A DNA stretch of 64,000 nt from the NCBI RefSeq assembly GCF_020447305.1, contig NZ_CP095732.1:496001-560000 (forward strand), written 5' to 3'. Shown piece after piece: positions 17,560 through 25,793 of the stretch. How positions within the stretch are numbered: position 1 is the first letter of the stretch; each line of letters starts with the position of its first letter. The notes below the pieces were generated by a model, which did not search any database, was not told the origin of the DNA, and saw only the letters and a list, made by a program, of their open reading frames with translations. Position numbers and translations under genes: made by a program. This stretch comes from Abyssibius alkaniclasticus. Lineage in GTDB: Bacteria > Pseudomonadota > Alphaproteobacteria > Rhodobacterales > Rhodobacteraceae.

Positions 17560-18864
17560 TTAGTTCTGGGTCTGTGCGAAACGCGACAGAAGCGCGTTGG
17601 CTTCCACTTCTATGGTGTTGAAAGCGTCGTCCACCGATGTTTCGCCCGTCAGGATGCGGCCGAATTCGCGGTTCATCACGTCACGGATCTGCACATAGAA
17701 ACCCATGCGGTAGCCACGGGTGTTCTCGCTTGCTTCCAGCGACAGCTGCTGGATGCCGACTTCCGCAGCCGGGAAACGATCGTAGTAGCCGTCTGAGATT
17801 GCCAGCTCATATGCAGCTTCGGTGATCGGCACGTAGCCGGTTTCACGGTGCCACATATACTGCACTTCAGGCGATGTCAGATATTCGAAGAACGCCGCAG
17901 TTGCGGCATTTTCTTCCGCGCTCTGGCCGGACATGGCGAACAAGGCCGCACCGCCGATAAAGGTTTGTTTCGGCTCGGTTGTAACCGCTTCCCAATAGGG
18001 CAGAACAGTTGCAGAGAAATCAAAGCCAAGGTCCAGTTTCGACAGGCCGCCGAAAGAACCTGAAGAGCCAAGCCAGATAGCAACTTCACCATTTTCAAAC
18101 GGTGTCTGGTTGTCGTTCCAGCCAGTGCCGAACCATTCAAAGTAACCGGCGTCCTGCCATTCGGTCAGCGCGGTGAAATGCGCTTTGAGCGGATCGATGT
18201 TTACAAGGATTCTGGTGCCGTCAGCGCCGTCATAGCCATTGTTGTTGGTGGCGAAAGGAAGATCGTTGCGCGACATGAAGTTCTCGACGAAAATCCAAGG
18301 CAGGTGCGACTGGGCCAATGCCGTGTAACCCGCAGCTTTCAGCGCGGGTGCCGTTACCGTTTCGAATTCTTCCCAGGTTAGAGGCGGCGTCACACCCGCA
18401 GCTTCAAGCGCTTGCACGTTGTAATACATGATTGGCGAGGACGAGTTGAACGGCATTCCGATCATTTTGCCGTCTGCATCGGCGTAGAAATAGCGCACGC
18501 CGGAGATGTAGTCGTCGATGTCAAATGTAACGCCATTTGCTTCCAGCAGATCCTGCACAGGAATGGTTGCGCCTTGTGCTGCGATAACAGTCGCTGCACC
18601 CGCATCAAACACCTGCAGGATGTTTGGCTGTTCGCCTGCGCGGAACGCAGCGATGCCGGCTGTCAGTGTTTCTTCGTATGTTCCCTTGAACACGGGCGTG
18701 ATGGTGTATTCGTTTTGGCTTGCATTGAAACCTTCGGCGATTTGATTGACGGTTTCGCCAAGGGCGCCGCCCATAGCGTGCCACCACGTAATTTCGGTTT
18801 GGGCAAACGCAGCGTTCGCCAACAAGCTAAGCGCAGCAGTTGTGCCTATCGCGATGTTCTTCAT
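17560..18864 (-). CDS. ugpB: sn-Glycerol-3-phosphate-binding protein
   Basis: A 434-residue periplasmic binding protein. The signal peptide (residues 1-21, cleavage after ANAAFA) is followed by the family-typical TEITWWHAMGGALGE, PNILQVFDAGAATVI, MPFNSSSPIMYYN and GWNDNQTPFENGEVAIWLGSSG. These Trp/Tyr/Ser-rich blocks line the G3P pocket in characterised UgpB. Length and motifs match the family. It is the first gene of ugpBAEC plus hydrolase. A Pho-box-like sequence lies upstream. Confidence 0.92.
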   Translation of the reverse strand: MKNIAIGTTAALSLLANAAFAQTEITWWHAMGGALGETVNQIAEGFNASQNEYTITPVFKGTYEETLTAGIAAFRAGEQPNILQVFDAGAATVIAAQGATIPVQDLLEANGVTFDIDDYISGVRYFYADADGKMIGMPFNSSSPIMYYNVQALEAAGVTPPLTWEEFETVTAPALKAAGYTALAQSHLPWIFVENFMSRNDLPFATNNNGYDGADGTRILVNIDPLKAHFTALTEWQDAGYFEWFGTGWNDNQTPFENGEVAIWLGSSGSFGGLSKLDLGFDFSATVLPYWEAVTTEPKQTFIGGAALFAMSGQSAEENAATAAFFEYLTSPEVQYMWHRETGYVPITEAAYELAISDGYYDRFPAAEVGIQQLSLEASENTRGYRMGFYVQIRDVMNREFGRILTGETSVDDAFNTIEVEANALLSRFAQTQN

Positions 18865-19543
18865 GATCGTACTCCGGTGTCATGTCTTGCCCGCCTTATG
18901 GCGCACATTTATTTTTGGGCGTAAAGCACTGCCCCCAAATGGAAAAAACTGTCATGACGAAGCCTGAACCGCGCCTGACAGATATGCAGAAGGCCTGCAC
19001 TCAGCGTCGGATAAAGGCGAGGCGTGACGGGTTTGTGAACAATTTGTTGGAGTTTTGTTTCTGCGCCGCTTGAGCAGGAATTTTCATCTTCCCGTCAACT
19101 GAACGTCACCGCAACGTCATCAACTGCCAGTTTTGGCAAGCATTCAGTCGCGGATGCACACGCACATGATCGCTCAGCGCAAAGAACTCGATAGAGTGCT
19201 TTTCGCTATGCTGGCGGCAGTATGGGGCATGTTCATCATAGCCATGATTCACTCGATCATCCGCGTCCGATCAGGCAGACAATTACGGCAACCGGAATCC
19301 GGCATCAAGCTATGCCGGCTGCAAACAGCTCGCGCATACCGATACCCAAATATGCGGTCATCGCGTTAGTGGATTCACGCGTGATGTCTGGCGGACATCC
19401 GGCAGCCTCTGGTCACTTTTGAGTGGCTGGAATTATTCTAAAATTATCGCGCTGAATCGTATCAGCGCCATGTCTTGCGGCTTTGCACAAGGCCGGAGGG
19501 CGTTGGCAGTGCGTGCGGTTGTTTGCGCGCGCACTGCCCTGGG
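18865..19543. other. Intergenic region between ugpB and the flavoprotein gene
   Basis: About 680 bases. The half next to ugpB must hold its promoter; a Pho-box-like stretch lies at 18949-18981. The remainder has short plus-strand frames. One (from 19133) would encode a single hydrophobic helix (VLFAMLAAVWGMFIIAMI) but has no good ribosome-binding site or relatives I recognise. No RNA gene was seen. Confidence 0.4.
18949..18981 (-). promoter_or_regulatory. Possible Pho box upstream of ugpB
   Basis: Read on the minus strand, the stretch contains CTGTCAG, GGTTCAG and CGTCATG with 4-base gaps, an 11-base periodicity like that of PhoB half-sites (consensus about CTGTCAT). Only the first unit matches well. 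It lies 85-117 bases before the ugpB start. In many bacteria ugp is PhoB-activated, which makes the location plausible, but the match is weak. Confidence 0.3.
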
Positions 19544-20626
19544 TCAGCCCCGGTTCAGCAGTTTGTTGTATCTCTTCAGAAACAGGTCTTCGCCCTTCAA
19601 CCTGCGGGTCAGGAAATCGCCTGCCGTGAACAGGCCAAGGAAAGAGTTGCCGCGCTTGGGGCCGAGCGGCACAAGGATCGGCGCCTTGGGGCCCCAAGGC
19701 TTGTAGGGCTTCATGTCGTTGAGCGATTTGCCCGCCATCAGCCCTTTCAGCGTGGCCGAAAGCCAGGGCAACTGGCGGCTTGACGCAATGATGGTCATGC
19801 CATCGCCCGCATCGGCCACATCTCCGGCGGCAAAGACATTGGGCAGCGATGACGGGCGCATCCAGGCATCGACCTTGACCCGGTTGGCGGTGCTTTTCTG
19901 CGCGCCGGGCAGGCTTTCGAGCAGCCCGGAATGCGCGCGTGACCCCAGAGCGGGGAAGATCAGGTCGAACATATGTTCTGTTCCGTCAGACAGCTTCAGG
20001 CTTCCGGCATAGGGTTCGGTCAGGCTTTGAAGGTTTGCAGCCCTTTTCCCGAGCAGAAGGGTCACGCCAGCATCTTGCAGCTTGCTGGCCAATGCCTTGC
20101 CCAGCTTGCGTGGCATGGTTGGGAACAGACGGTCCGCATCCGTGATCAGTGTGATCTTCTTGTCCGGCATGGCATGGGCGATCTCGCCGGCCAGTTCGGT
20201 GCCAACAGCCCCGGCACCGACGATGCCGACCGACTTCGCCGCCCGCAGTTGCGCATGAATGCGCTGGTGGGCCTGCCGCAGGCCTTCGATATCATCCCCG
20301 TCCGGCTTGAAAGGCATGGCATTGGACGAGCCGGTGGCAACGATGATGTAATCAGCCTTTACGGTTTGGCCATTGTCGAGCGTCACGCCGCGCGCATCGA
20401 TGCCCATCGCGCGGGCGCGGAGAACCTGGCCGTTCTTCAGCAGATTGTCATAAGGTATCAGGGCCTGGTCGAGCAGCGATGGATCGACAACGGTGCGGAT
20501 CATCGCAGAGGCATGAACGAAATGGCTGCGCGGCTCGATCAGGGTGACTTCGGCGCTATCGTCGAGCGATTTTGCGAGACCGAAACCCAGATAGCCGCCA
20601 CCGATTATGGCGATATGTTTGGACAT
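19544..20626 (-). CDS. FAD-dependent NAD(P)H oxidoreductase (AIF/FSP1/NDH-2-like)
   Basis: A 360-residue pyridine nucleotide-disulfide-type flavoprotein. The N-terminal Rossmann motif IAIIGGGYLGFGLAKSL binds FAD; a second dinucleotide fold at about 147-180 (VGIVGAGAVGTELAGEIA) binds NAD(P)H; VFAAGDVAD is the second FAD motif. It lacks the CxxC of disulfide reductases and resembles AMID/FSP1-type quinone oxidoreductases, with no membrane helix. The start at 20626 follows AAGGA; the open frame extends to 20713, but this start lies exactly at the conserved N-terminus. It is divergent from a LysR regulator that probably controls it. Confidence 0.8.
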   Translation of the reverse strand: MSKHIAIIGGGYLGFGLAKSLDDSAEVTLIEPRSHFVHASAMIRTVVDPSLLDQALIPYDNLLKNGQVLRARAMGIDARGVTLDNGQTVKADYIIVATGSSNAMPFKPDGDDIEGLRQAHQRIHAQLRAAKSVGIVGAGAVGTELAGEIAHAMPDKKITLITDADRLFPTMPRKLGKALASKLQDAGVTLLLGKRAANLQSLTEPYAGSLKLSDGTEHMFDLIFPALGSRAHSGLLESLPGAQKSTANRVKVDAWMRPSSLPNVFAAGDVADAGDGMTIIASSRQLPWLSATLKGLMAGKSLNDMKPYKPWGPKAPILVPLGPKRGNSFLGLFTAGDFLTRRLKGEDLFLKRYNKLLNRG

Positions 20627-20841
20627 GATGGGATTTCCTTTTTGGGCCCCGCGCGGCGGATGGTCCGGATCGGGGCGACTATGCGTTAAAGTTGGGCCTT
20701 GGGGCCTATCCACGTGTATGTGGCGTGACCTGTTTCATCGTTTGTCTTCTGTTGGAGCGATATGTAGGTGCGCGAAAGATTAATTGCTAATTATATTTTT
20801 TTACTATCTATATAAGTAATGATTATCTTTTGGGGCCAAGG

Positions 20842-21744
20842 ATGAAGCTCGATCAGCTCAAGGTGCTTAGGGCCGTGGTCGAAACCGGGTCGGTCAAACT
20901 GGCGGCGGAAAGCCTGAACCGCACCCAGCCAGCGATCAGCCAGGCCTTGAAGGCGCTGGAATTCCAGTCTGGCGCCGCCTTGTTTGACCGTTCCGGTTAC
21001 AGGCTTGAGCTGACGCCTGTGGGCCAACGCGTCTATCTGCAATCGCTGCGCGTGCTGTCCGAAGCCGATGATCTTGCACAGTTGATCCGACATTTCGAGC
21101 AGGGTCAGGAAGAAACCATGACCATCGCGATCGACGCCGCTGCAGATTTGGATATCATGACCCCGGTGCTGAACGGGCTGCAAAGCCGGTTTGCCGATAC
21201 AAGGGTCGTTCTGCGCAGCGAAGTGCTATCTGGCGCAATCGAGGCCGTGGCATCCGGCGCGGCCGCGCTTGCCGTGGCCCCGGCGATCCATGTCTTGCTG
21301 GAAGAGGCGGGTTTTGACTATATGCCGCTCGCGGGTTCGGTGATGCGCAATGTCGCCGCACCGTCGCTGCTGGCAGCCATGAATGCCCCCCGCAGACTTG
21401 CGGATTTGCGACGCTTCCATCAGATAATCGCACGCGACAGCGGGCAGGCCTCGGGCCTGTTCGATCGGGAACTCGGGGTCCAGAAGGGCCAGCGGCGGTG
21501 GTATGTCAGCGACCTGTCCATGAAAAAGCAGTTGCTGGTCGCCGGCCTTGGCTGGGGCCGGCTTCCGGGCCATATGATTGCCGACGAGATGGCACAGGGC
21601 AAGTTGCGCGACATCGTGGTGCCAGACACCCACCTGAACTTCGACATAAACATTTTTGCGTTTCGCCAACGAAAGCCCATCACGGGGCCGGTTGCCGCCT
21701 ATTTATGGGACGCATTCGCCGAACGCGCCCACCCCTCGGCCTGA
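20842..21744 (+). CDS. LysR-family transcriptional regulator
   Basis: A 300-residue LysR protein. The winged HTH (MKLDQLKVLRAVVETGSVKLAAESLNR, TQPAISQALKALE) is near the N-terminus, and a periplasmic-binding-like effector domain starts at about residue 90. The frame can also begin at a TTG at 20830; the ATG at 20842, preceded by GGGG, puts the start exactly at the conserved LysR N-terminus. It is divergent from the flavoprotein gene, with about 215 bases between the starts; part of this spacer (20780-20825) is very AT-rich and likely holds both promoters. The effector is unknown. Confidence 0.85.
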   Translation: MKLDQLKVLRAVVETGSVKLAAESLNRTQPAISQALKALEFQSGAALFDRSGYRLELTPVGQRVYLQSLRVLSEADDLAQLIRHFEQGQEETMTIAIDAAADLDIMTPVLNGLQSRFADTRVVLRSEVLSGAIEAVASGAAALAVAPAIHVLLEEAGFDYMPLAGSVMRNVAAPSLLAAMNAPRRLADLRRFHQIIARDSGQASGLFDRELGVQKGQRRWYVSDLSMKKQLLVAGLGWGRLPGHMIADEMAQGKLRDIVVPDTHLNFDINIFAFRQRKPITGPVAAYLWDAFAERAHPSA

Positions 21745-21788
21745 GCCTCGGGCGAGAAACCCGGCAGGTGCAGGGGTGCGCATACAGG

Positions 21789-22547
21789 TTATTGCGCGAT
21801 CAGGTTTGTGACATCGCGCCTGGTCACAAGAAGCGCGGCTTCAACCGTGGCCTTCATCTCTTGGAACCGTGTCGATGGCAAAGGCACCGAAATGGCGTGC
21901 AGCGTTCCGCCCCAATCACGAAACGCAAAACCGATTGCTGAAATTCCGGCCGAATGTTCGTCAAGATCATAGGCCAACCCGCCCTTCCCGATAGTATCGA
22001 GCTTGGCAAGCAACGCCGCAAGGTCGCCGTTGATCCCGTTTCGGGCCCATTCCGCCTCTATGAGGTCTATAGCCTCTTGCCGCGGCAATTCGGCCAGGCA
22101 GGAGCGGCCATTCGCCGTTGTTGTAAGCGGAAAGACCTCGTCGACTTTTGACAGCGTGGTCAGACGATGGGTGCCGGGAACCTGATCCAGAAAGGTCATG
22201 CCAACGCCACGCATGACAGAAAGATCTGCGGTTTCGCCGGTCTTCTGGGTCAGTTCGGTCAGAAACAGGCGGCAATATTCAACGACATTGTATTGCGCGG
22301 CACCCGCAAAGGCGCTGAGTTCGGGGCCAAGGCGCAAACCGCGCCCGTCTGGCGCGTTCAAAATAAAGCCTTCGTCAACCAAAGCCGCTGTGATTCGTTG
22401 CACCGTAGAGCGGGGCAATCCGGTTTTGGAGGCGATCTGACCAAGGCTCATTCCCGATTGGCTGTCACGCAGGATACGCAGAATTGCAGCCGCGCGCGAC
22501 AGGACCTGAATGCCGCTCTTGTCATTTTTGCCTTCATTTTCAGCCAT
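21789..22547 (-). CDS. IclR-family transcriptional regulator
   Basis: A 252-residue regulator. The N-terminal winged HTH (VLSRAAAILRILRDS, MSLGQIASKTGLPRSTVQRITAALVDEGF) is followed by an IclR effector domain (about 85-250) with the typical FLDQVPGTHRLTTLSKVDEVFPL and TANGRSCLAEL blocks. The start at 22547 was chosen because GGAAGG precedes it; the frame remains open to 22637. It is divergent from the 11-gene cyclase-to-GST run, so it most likely controls that catabolic operon in response to its substrate. Direct and inverted repeats in the 214-base spacer are candidate operators. Confidence 0.87.
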   Translation of the reverse strand: MAENEGKNDKSGIQVLSRAAAILRILRDSQSGMSLGQIASKTGLPRSTVQRITAALVDEGFILNAPDGRGLRLGPELSAFAGAAQYNVVEYCRLFLTELTQKTGETADLSVMRGVGMTFLDQVPGTHRLTTLSKVDEVFPLTTTANGRSCLAELPRQEAIDLIEAEWARNGINGDLAALLAKLDTIGKGGLAYDLDEHSAGISAIGFAFRDWGGTLHAISVPLPSTRFQEMKATVEAALLVTRRDVTNLIAQ

Positions 22548-22609
22548 ATCCGTGCGCCTTCCACCATTTCCTTTACCGATTGCACCCAGCATAGGGGCAA
22601 ACCGTCTGC

Positions 22610-22669
22610 ACCGCAATGCGATACAGTCTGCGCGCATCGTGATTTTTTAGTTGACCGCGATGCGATGCA
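22610..22669. promoter_or_regulatory. Repeated IclR operator-like sequences
   Basis: ACCGCAATGCGATACA (22610-22625) and ACCGCGATGCGATGCA (22654-22669) match at 14 of 16 bases. CGCATCG (22633-22639) and CGATGCG (22658-22664) form an inverted pair in the same region. All lie in the divergent spacer between the iclR-like gene and the cyclase gene, as expected for a shared operator. Confidence 0.5.
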
Positions 22670-22761
22670 CCTGCATCATTATACGGAGCAGGTGGGAGGA
22701 ACCATCCTGAGATTGTTAATGCACAAGCGCCGCTTTGCGGCGAACAGGGGAGGTGTGTCTG

Positions 22762-23598
22762 ATGGCCAAGATCCGTGGAATCGCGTTTCAGGAAAACTTG
22801 AACAACGATATGGGGTTGGAGTTTTACAACCTGAGCCACCGCTTTGGGTTTCAGAACCCCAACTGGCCCTATTTTCAGGATACCAAGATTGAACGTATCC
22901 ACTATATGGCGAAATCCGGCGTGCTGAGCCAGCGCATCACAACAACGATGCACGCGACCACGCATATCGATGCACCGGCGCATGTTGTGCAGGGCACCCC
23001 GTTTATCGACGAAGTGCCGCTGCCGCATTTTTTCGGCACCGGCATTGTCGTGTCGCTTCCCAAGAAGAAATGGGAGCCGATTACCGGCGACGATCTGGAA
23101 AAAGCCTGCGGCCACGCAATCCGCAAGGGTGACGTGCTGATCATCAACACCGGCTGGCACCATGATTATGAAGATGGCGACTATTTCGCCTATTGCCCCG
23201 GCTTTGTGCCTTCGGCGGCGGAATGGATGGTCAGGAAAGGTGTCAAGGTTGTCGGCCATGATACTCAGGCCAATGACCACCCGTTGGCAACCGCGATCGG
23301 CCCGCAGCGCAACGGCCCGCTGCTTCCGCATCTTGAAGCGGAATACAAGGAATGGTCTGGCGGCAACGACTGGAAAGACGATTTCCCCGATTGGGAACCC
23401 TGCCACCAGATCCTGTTCAAGAACGGCATCCTGGGCATCGAGAATGTCGGCGGCGATCTTGATGCCGTTACCGGCAAACGCTGCACCTTCGCCTTCTTCC
23501 CCTGGAACTGGGACCGTGGCGATGGCTGCATCATCCGCCTCGTTGCGATGATCGACAAATCCCAGGGCTTCCGCATCGAAGACGGGGCCGCGTTCTGA
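22762..23598 (+). CDS. Cyclase-family (kynurenine formamidase-like) hydrolase
   Basis: A 278-residue metal-dependent amidohydrolase or lactonase of the Cyclase family (PF04199 type). The diagnostic metal motif HxxTHxDxPxH is present as HATTHIDAPAH, about 63 residues in. Further family signatures are VLIINTGWHHDYE and GVKVVGHDTQANDHPL. Members hydrolyse N-formylkynurenine, isatin or cyclic amides; the real substrate here is unknown. The start at 22762 has GGGGAGG 7 bases upstream; the longer frame from 22735 has none. It is the first gene of the IclR-controlled run and may open a ring or amide at an early step of the pathway. Confidence 0.8.
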   Translation: MAKIRGIAFQENLNNDMGLEFYNLSHRFGFQNPNWPYFQDTKIERIHYMAKSGVLSQRITTTMHATTHIDAPAHVVQGTPFIDEVPLPHFFGTGIVVSLPKKKWEPITGDDLEKACGHAIRKGDVLIINTGWHHDYEDGDYFAYCPGFVPSAAEWMVRKGVKVVGHDTQANDHPLATAIGPQRNGPLLPHLEAEYKEWSGGNDWKDDFPDWEPCHQILFKNGILGIENVGGDLDAVTGKRCTFAFFPWNWDRGDGCIIRLVAMIDKSQGFRIEDGAAF

Positions 23599-23665
23599 AC
23601 AATGAATTTGTGCGGGGCGATTGGCCGCAATTGCCCCGTATATGCCAAGTTTGGGAGGACGCAAC

Positions 23666-24010
23666 ATGCATATCAAACGATTTGACGACGCCGAACCCTA
23701 TACGGCCCCGAACCATTTCGCGTGTCACGGCTTGCGGTTGCAGGGATTTGAGGAAGGCGGCCCGACCAATCAATGGGTTGGTCTCAGCCAGTTCCTGCCT
23801 GCCGGCGGCGCCGGGCCGGACTCGACCCCGTTCGAGAAGGTCTATGTGGTGCTGGAAGGCGAGATGACGGTCATCGTCGATGGCGAGCAAACCACGCTGC
23901 GCAAATATGACAGCTGCACGATTCCCGCAGGCGAGGTTCGCAAGATCGAGAACCGGCGCAACACCGTCTGCACGATGCTTGTCGTCATTCCCTACCCGCC
24001 GGAGGCCTGA
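23666..24010 (+). CDS. Small cupin-domain protein
   Basis: A 114-residue single-domain cupin with GGAGPDSTPFEKVYVVLEGEMTV (first cupin motif, with an unusual Pro/Phe stretch where metal-binding His residues usually lie) and IPAGEVRKIENR (second motif, also with few His). The scarcity of His suggests a non-canonical or absent metal site. GGGAGG precedes the ATG at 23666. It lies between the cyclase gene and the SDR gene, 3 bases before the latter. It could be a dioxygenase-like, isomerase or substrate-binding helper of the pathway; no specific role can be read. Confidence 0.72.
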   Translation: MHIKRFDDAEPYTAPNHFACHGLRLQGFEEGGPTNQWVGLSQFLPAGGAGPDSTPFEKVYVVLEGEMTVIVDGEQTTLRKYDSCTIPAGEVRKIENRRNTVCTMLVVIPYPPEA

Positions 24011-24013
24011 GTC

Positions 24014-24811
24014 ATGACCGCGCTGACAAACCCGATGTCGATGTTTGATGTCAAAGATCAGGTTGCCCTGATCACGGGCGCTTCGGGCGCGTTCGGCATG
24101 GTCGCGGCGCGTATCTTGGCCGGATCGGGGTGCAAACTGGTTCTGGTTGCCGGAAACGAGGTGGCATTGGCGGCAATCGCAGCAGAATGCCGCGAGATCG
24201 GCGCGGATGTAACAACAATCAACGCGCGCCCGACCGATGAAGCCATCTGCAACGATCTGGTGGCACAGACTGTCAGCGCCTATGGCAGGCTCGACATTCT
24301 GGTTGTGGCCTCTGGCATGAACAAGGTCGCGCTGATCAACGAGATGGACCCGAAGACCTTCACCGATGTGATGGATGCCAATGTCACGCAAACATGGCTG
24401 ATTTCGCGTGCGGCAGCCGGGCAGATGAAGGCGCAAGGGCATGGCGGCAAGATCGTGCTTGTCAGCTCGGCGCGCGGGCTTTTGGGGCATCCGGCCGGGT
24501 ATACGGCCTATTGTTCGTCCAAGGCGGCAACAGACGGGCTGACCAAAGCCTTGGGTTGTGAACTTGGGCCGACCGGAATTACGGTTAACGCCATCGCGCC
24601 AACGGTGTTCCGCTCTCCCCTTACCGCCTGGATGTTCGAGGATACCGAGAAGGCAAAAGCGGTGCGTGAAGGTTTTCTTGCCCGCGTTCCAAAGGGCCGG
24701 TTGGGCGAGCCTGAAGACCTTGCCGGGCCATTGCTGTTCCTCGCCTCCAAGGCATCCGACTTTTACACCGGGCATATTCTATATGCTGACGGTGGGTATA
24801 CGGCGGGTTAG
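24014..24811 (+). CDS. Short-chain dehydrogenase/reductase (SDR)
   Basis: A 265-residue classical SDR. The cofactor motif TGASGAFG lies near residue 21, VASGMN replaces the usual NNAG, and the catalytic Ser-Tyr-Lys is seen as VSSARG, then YTAYCSSKAA. The C-terminus ILYADGGYTAG is typical. It uses NAD(P) to oxidise or reduce a hydroxyl or keto group. GGAGG sits 8 bases upstream, and it is tightly spaced with neighbours on both sides (3 bases each). With the adjacent hydroxyacyl-CoA-type dehydrogenase it could supply the beta-keto substrate for the BKACE enzyme downstream. Confidence 0.87.
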   Translation: MTALTNPMSMFDVKDQVALITGASGAFGMVAARILAGSGCKLVLVAGNEVALAAIAAECREIGADVTTINARPTDEAICNDLVAQTVSAYGRLDILVVASGMNKVALINEMDPKTFTDVMDANVTQTWLISRAAAGQMKAQGHGGKIVLVSSARGLLGHPAGYTAYCSSKAATDGLTKALGCELGPTGITVNAIAPTVFRSPLTAWMFEDTEKAKAVREGFLARVPKGRLGEPEDLAGPLLFLASKASDFYTGHILYADGGYTAG

Positions 24812-24814
24812 TGC

Positions 24815-25744
24815 ATGGTCGCCAAGCAGCAAAAAATTGCAGTTATCGGTGCCGGCCTCATGGGGCATGGCATTGCGCTGACGCTTGCGCGGGCTGGGCA
24901 TGTTATTGCCATCACCGACCCTGTGGCGGCCGCGCGGGAAAGCGTTGCCGACCGTATGCGCCAAAGTATGCAGGCGATGGGCATTGGCGAGGGTGACGCC
25001 GCCGCCGCGCTTGGCCTGATCAAGGTTTTCACGACAACGGCAGAGGCAGTGCGAGGCGCCGATTTCGTGTTTGAAGCCGCGCCCGAGAAGATGGACCTGA
25101 AGCGCGCGATCTTTGCCGAGATCGAGGCCCATGCGCCCGAAGACTGTGTTCTGGCATCCAACACCTCTGTCATGCCGATTACCGAGATCATGCAAGATTT
25201 GCGGCTGAAGAACCGCGCCCTGGGCACACATTGGTGGAACCCGCCGCATATGATTCCGCTGGTCGAGGTGATCAGGACCGAGGCGGTTGAAACGGCGATT
25301 GCGCAAGCCACATTCGACCTTCTGGCTGATGCAGGGAAAACACCGGTCATGGTGGAAAAAGATGTGCCCGGCTTCATCGGCAACCGGCTGCAACACGCTT
25401 TGTGGCGCGAGGCGATAAGCCTTGTCGAGAATGGCATCTGCGATGCCGAGGCTGTGGATACGGTCATCAAGGCCAGCTTTGGCCGGCGGCTTGCGGTGCT
25501 GGGCCCGCTTGAGAATGCCGACCTTGTCGGCACCGACCTGACGCTCGACATCCACACCACCGTGCTGGCCGATATCGAAGCACGTCGCGGCCCGTCGCCA
25601 TATCTGGAACAATTGGTCAGGGATGGCAAACTGGGGATGAAATCCGGGCACGGTTTTCGCAGCTGGACCAAGGCCGAGGCCGAGGATGTGCGCGCCCGCG
25701 TAGCGCGGCACCTGCTCCGGCTCGAAGAAATTCTAAGCGACTGA
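24815..25744 (+). CDS. 3-hydroxyacyl-CoA dehydrogenase-family (carnitine-dehydrogenase-like) enzyme
   Basis: A 309-residue NAD-dependent dehydrogenase. The Rossmann fold (IAVIGAGLMGHGIALTLARAG) at the N-terminus is followed by FEAAPEKMDLK, ASNTSVMPIT, a catalytic-His block GTHWWNPPHMIPLVEV and a C-terminal dimerisation domain (VPGFIGNRLQHALWREA). The length and HWWNPP block are like single-domain beta-hydroxy-acid dehydrogenases that act on free acids such as L-carnitine, rather than fatty-oxidation enzymes. Co-localisation with BKACE supports oxidation of a beta-hydroxy acid to a beta-keto acid. The exact substrate is inferred, not shown. Confidence 0.82.
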   Translation: MVAKQQKIAVIGAGLMGHGIALTLARAGHVIAITDPVAAARESVADRMRQSMQAMGIGEGDAAAALGLIKVFTTTAEAVRGADFVFEAAPEKMDLKRAIFAEIEAHAPEDCVLASNTSVMPITEIMQDLRLKNRALGTHWWNPPHMIPLVEVIRTEAVETAIAQATFDLLADAGKTPVMVEKDVPGFIGNRLQHALWREAISLVENGICDAEAVDTVIKASFGRRLAVLGPLENADLVGTDLTLDIHTTVLADIEARRGPSPYLEQLVRDGKLGMKSGHGFRSWTKAEAEDVRARVARHLLRLEEILSD

Positions 25745-25793
25745 CACCAAAGGTAATTGCCGGTTGGGAGGCCGGCGCAAGGGAGGAACCCAC

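Noticed and set aside
19133-19369. Small one-helix membrane protein frame upstream of ugpB
   Set aside because: Contains a plausible hydrophobic helix but lacks a ribosome-binding site and known relatives; kept only as a note in the intergenic entry.
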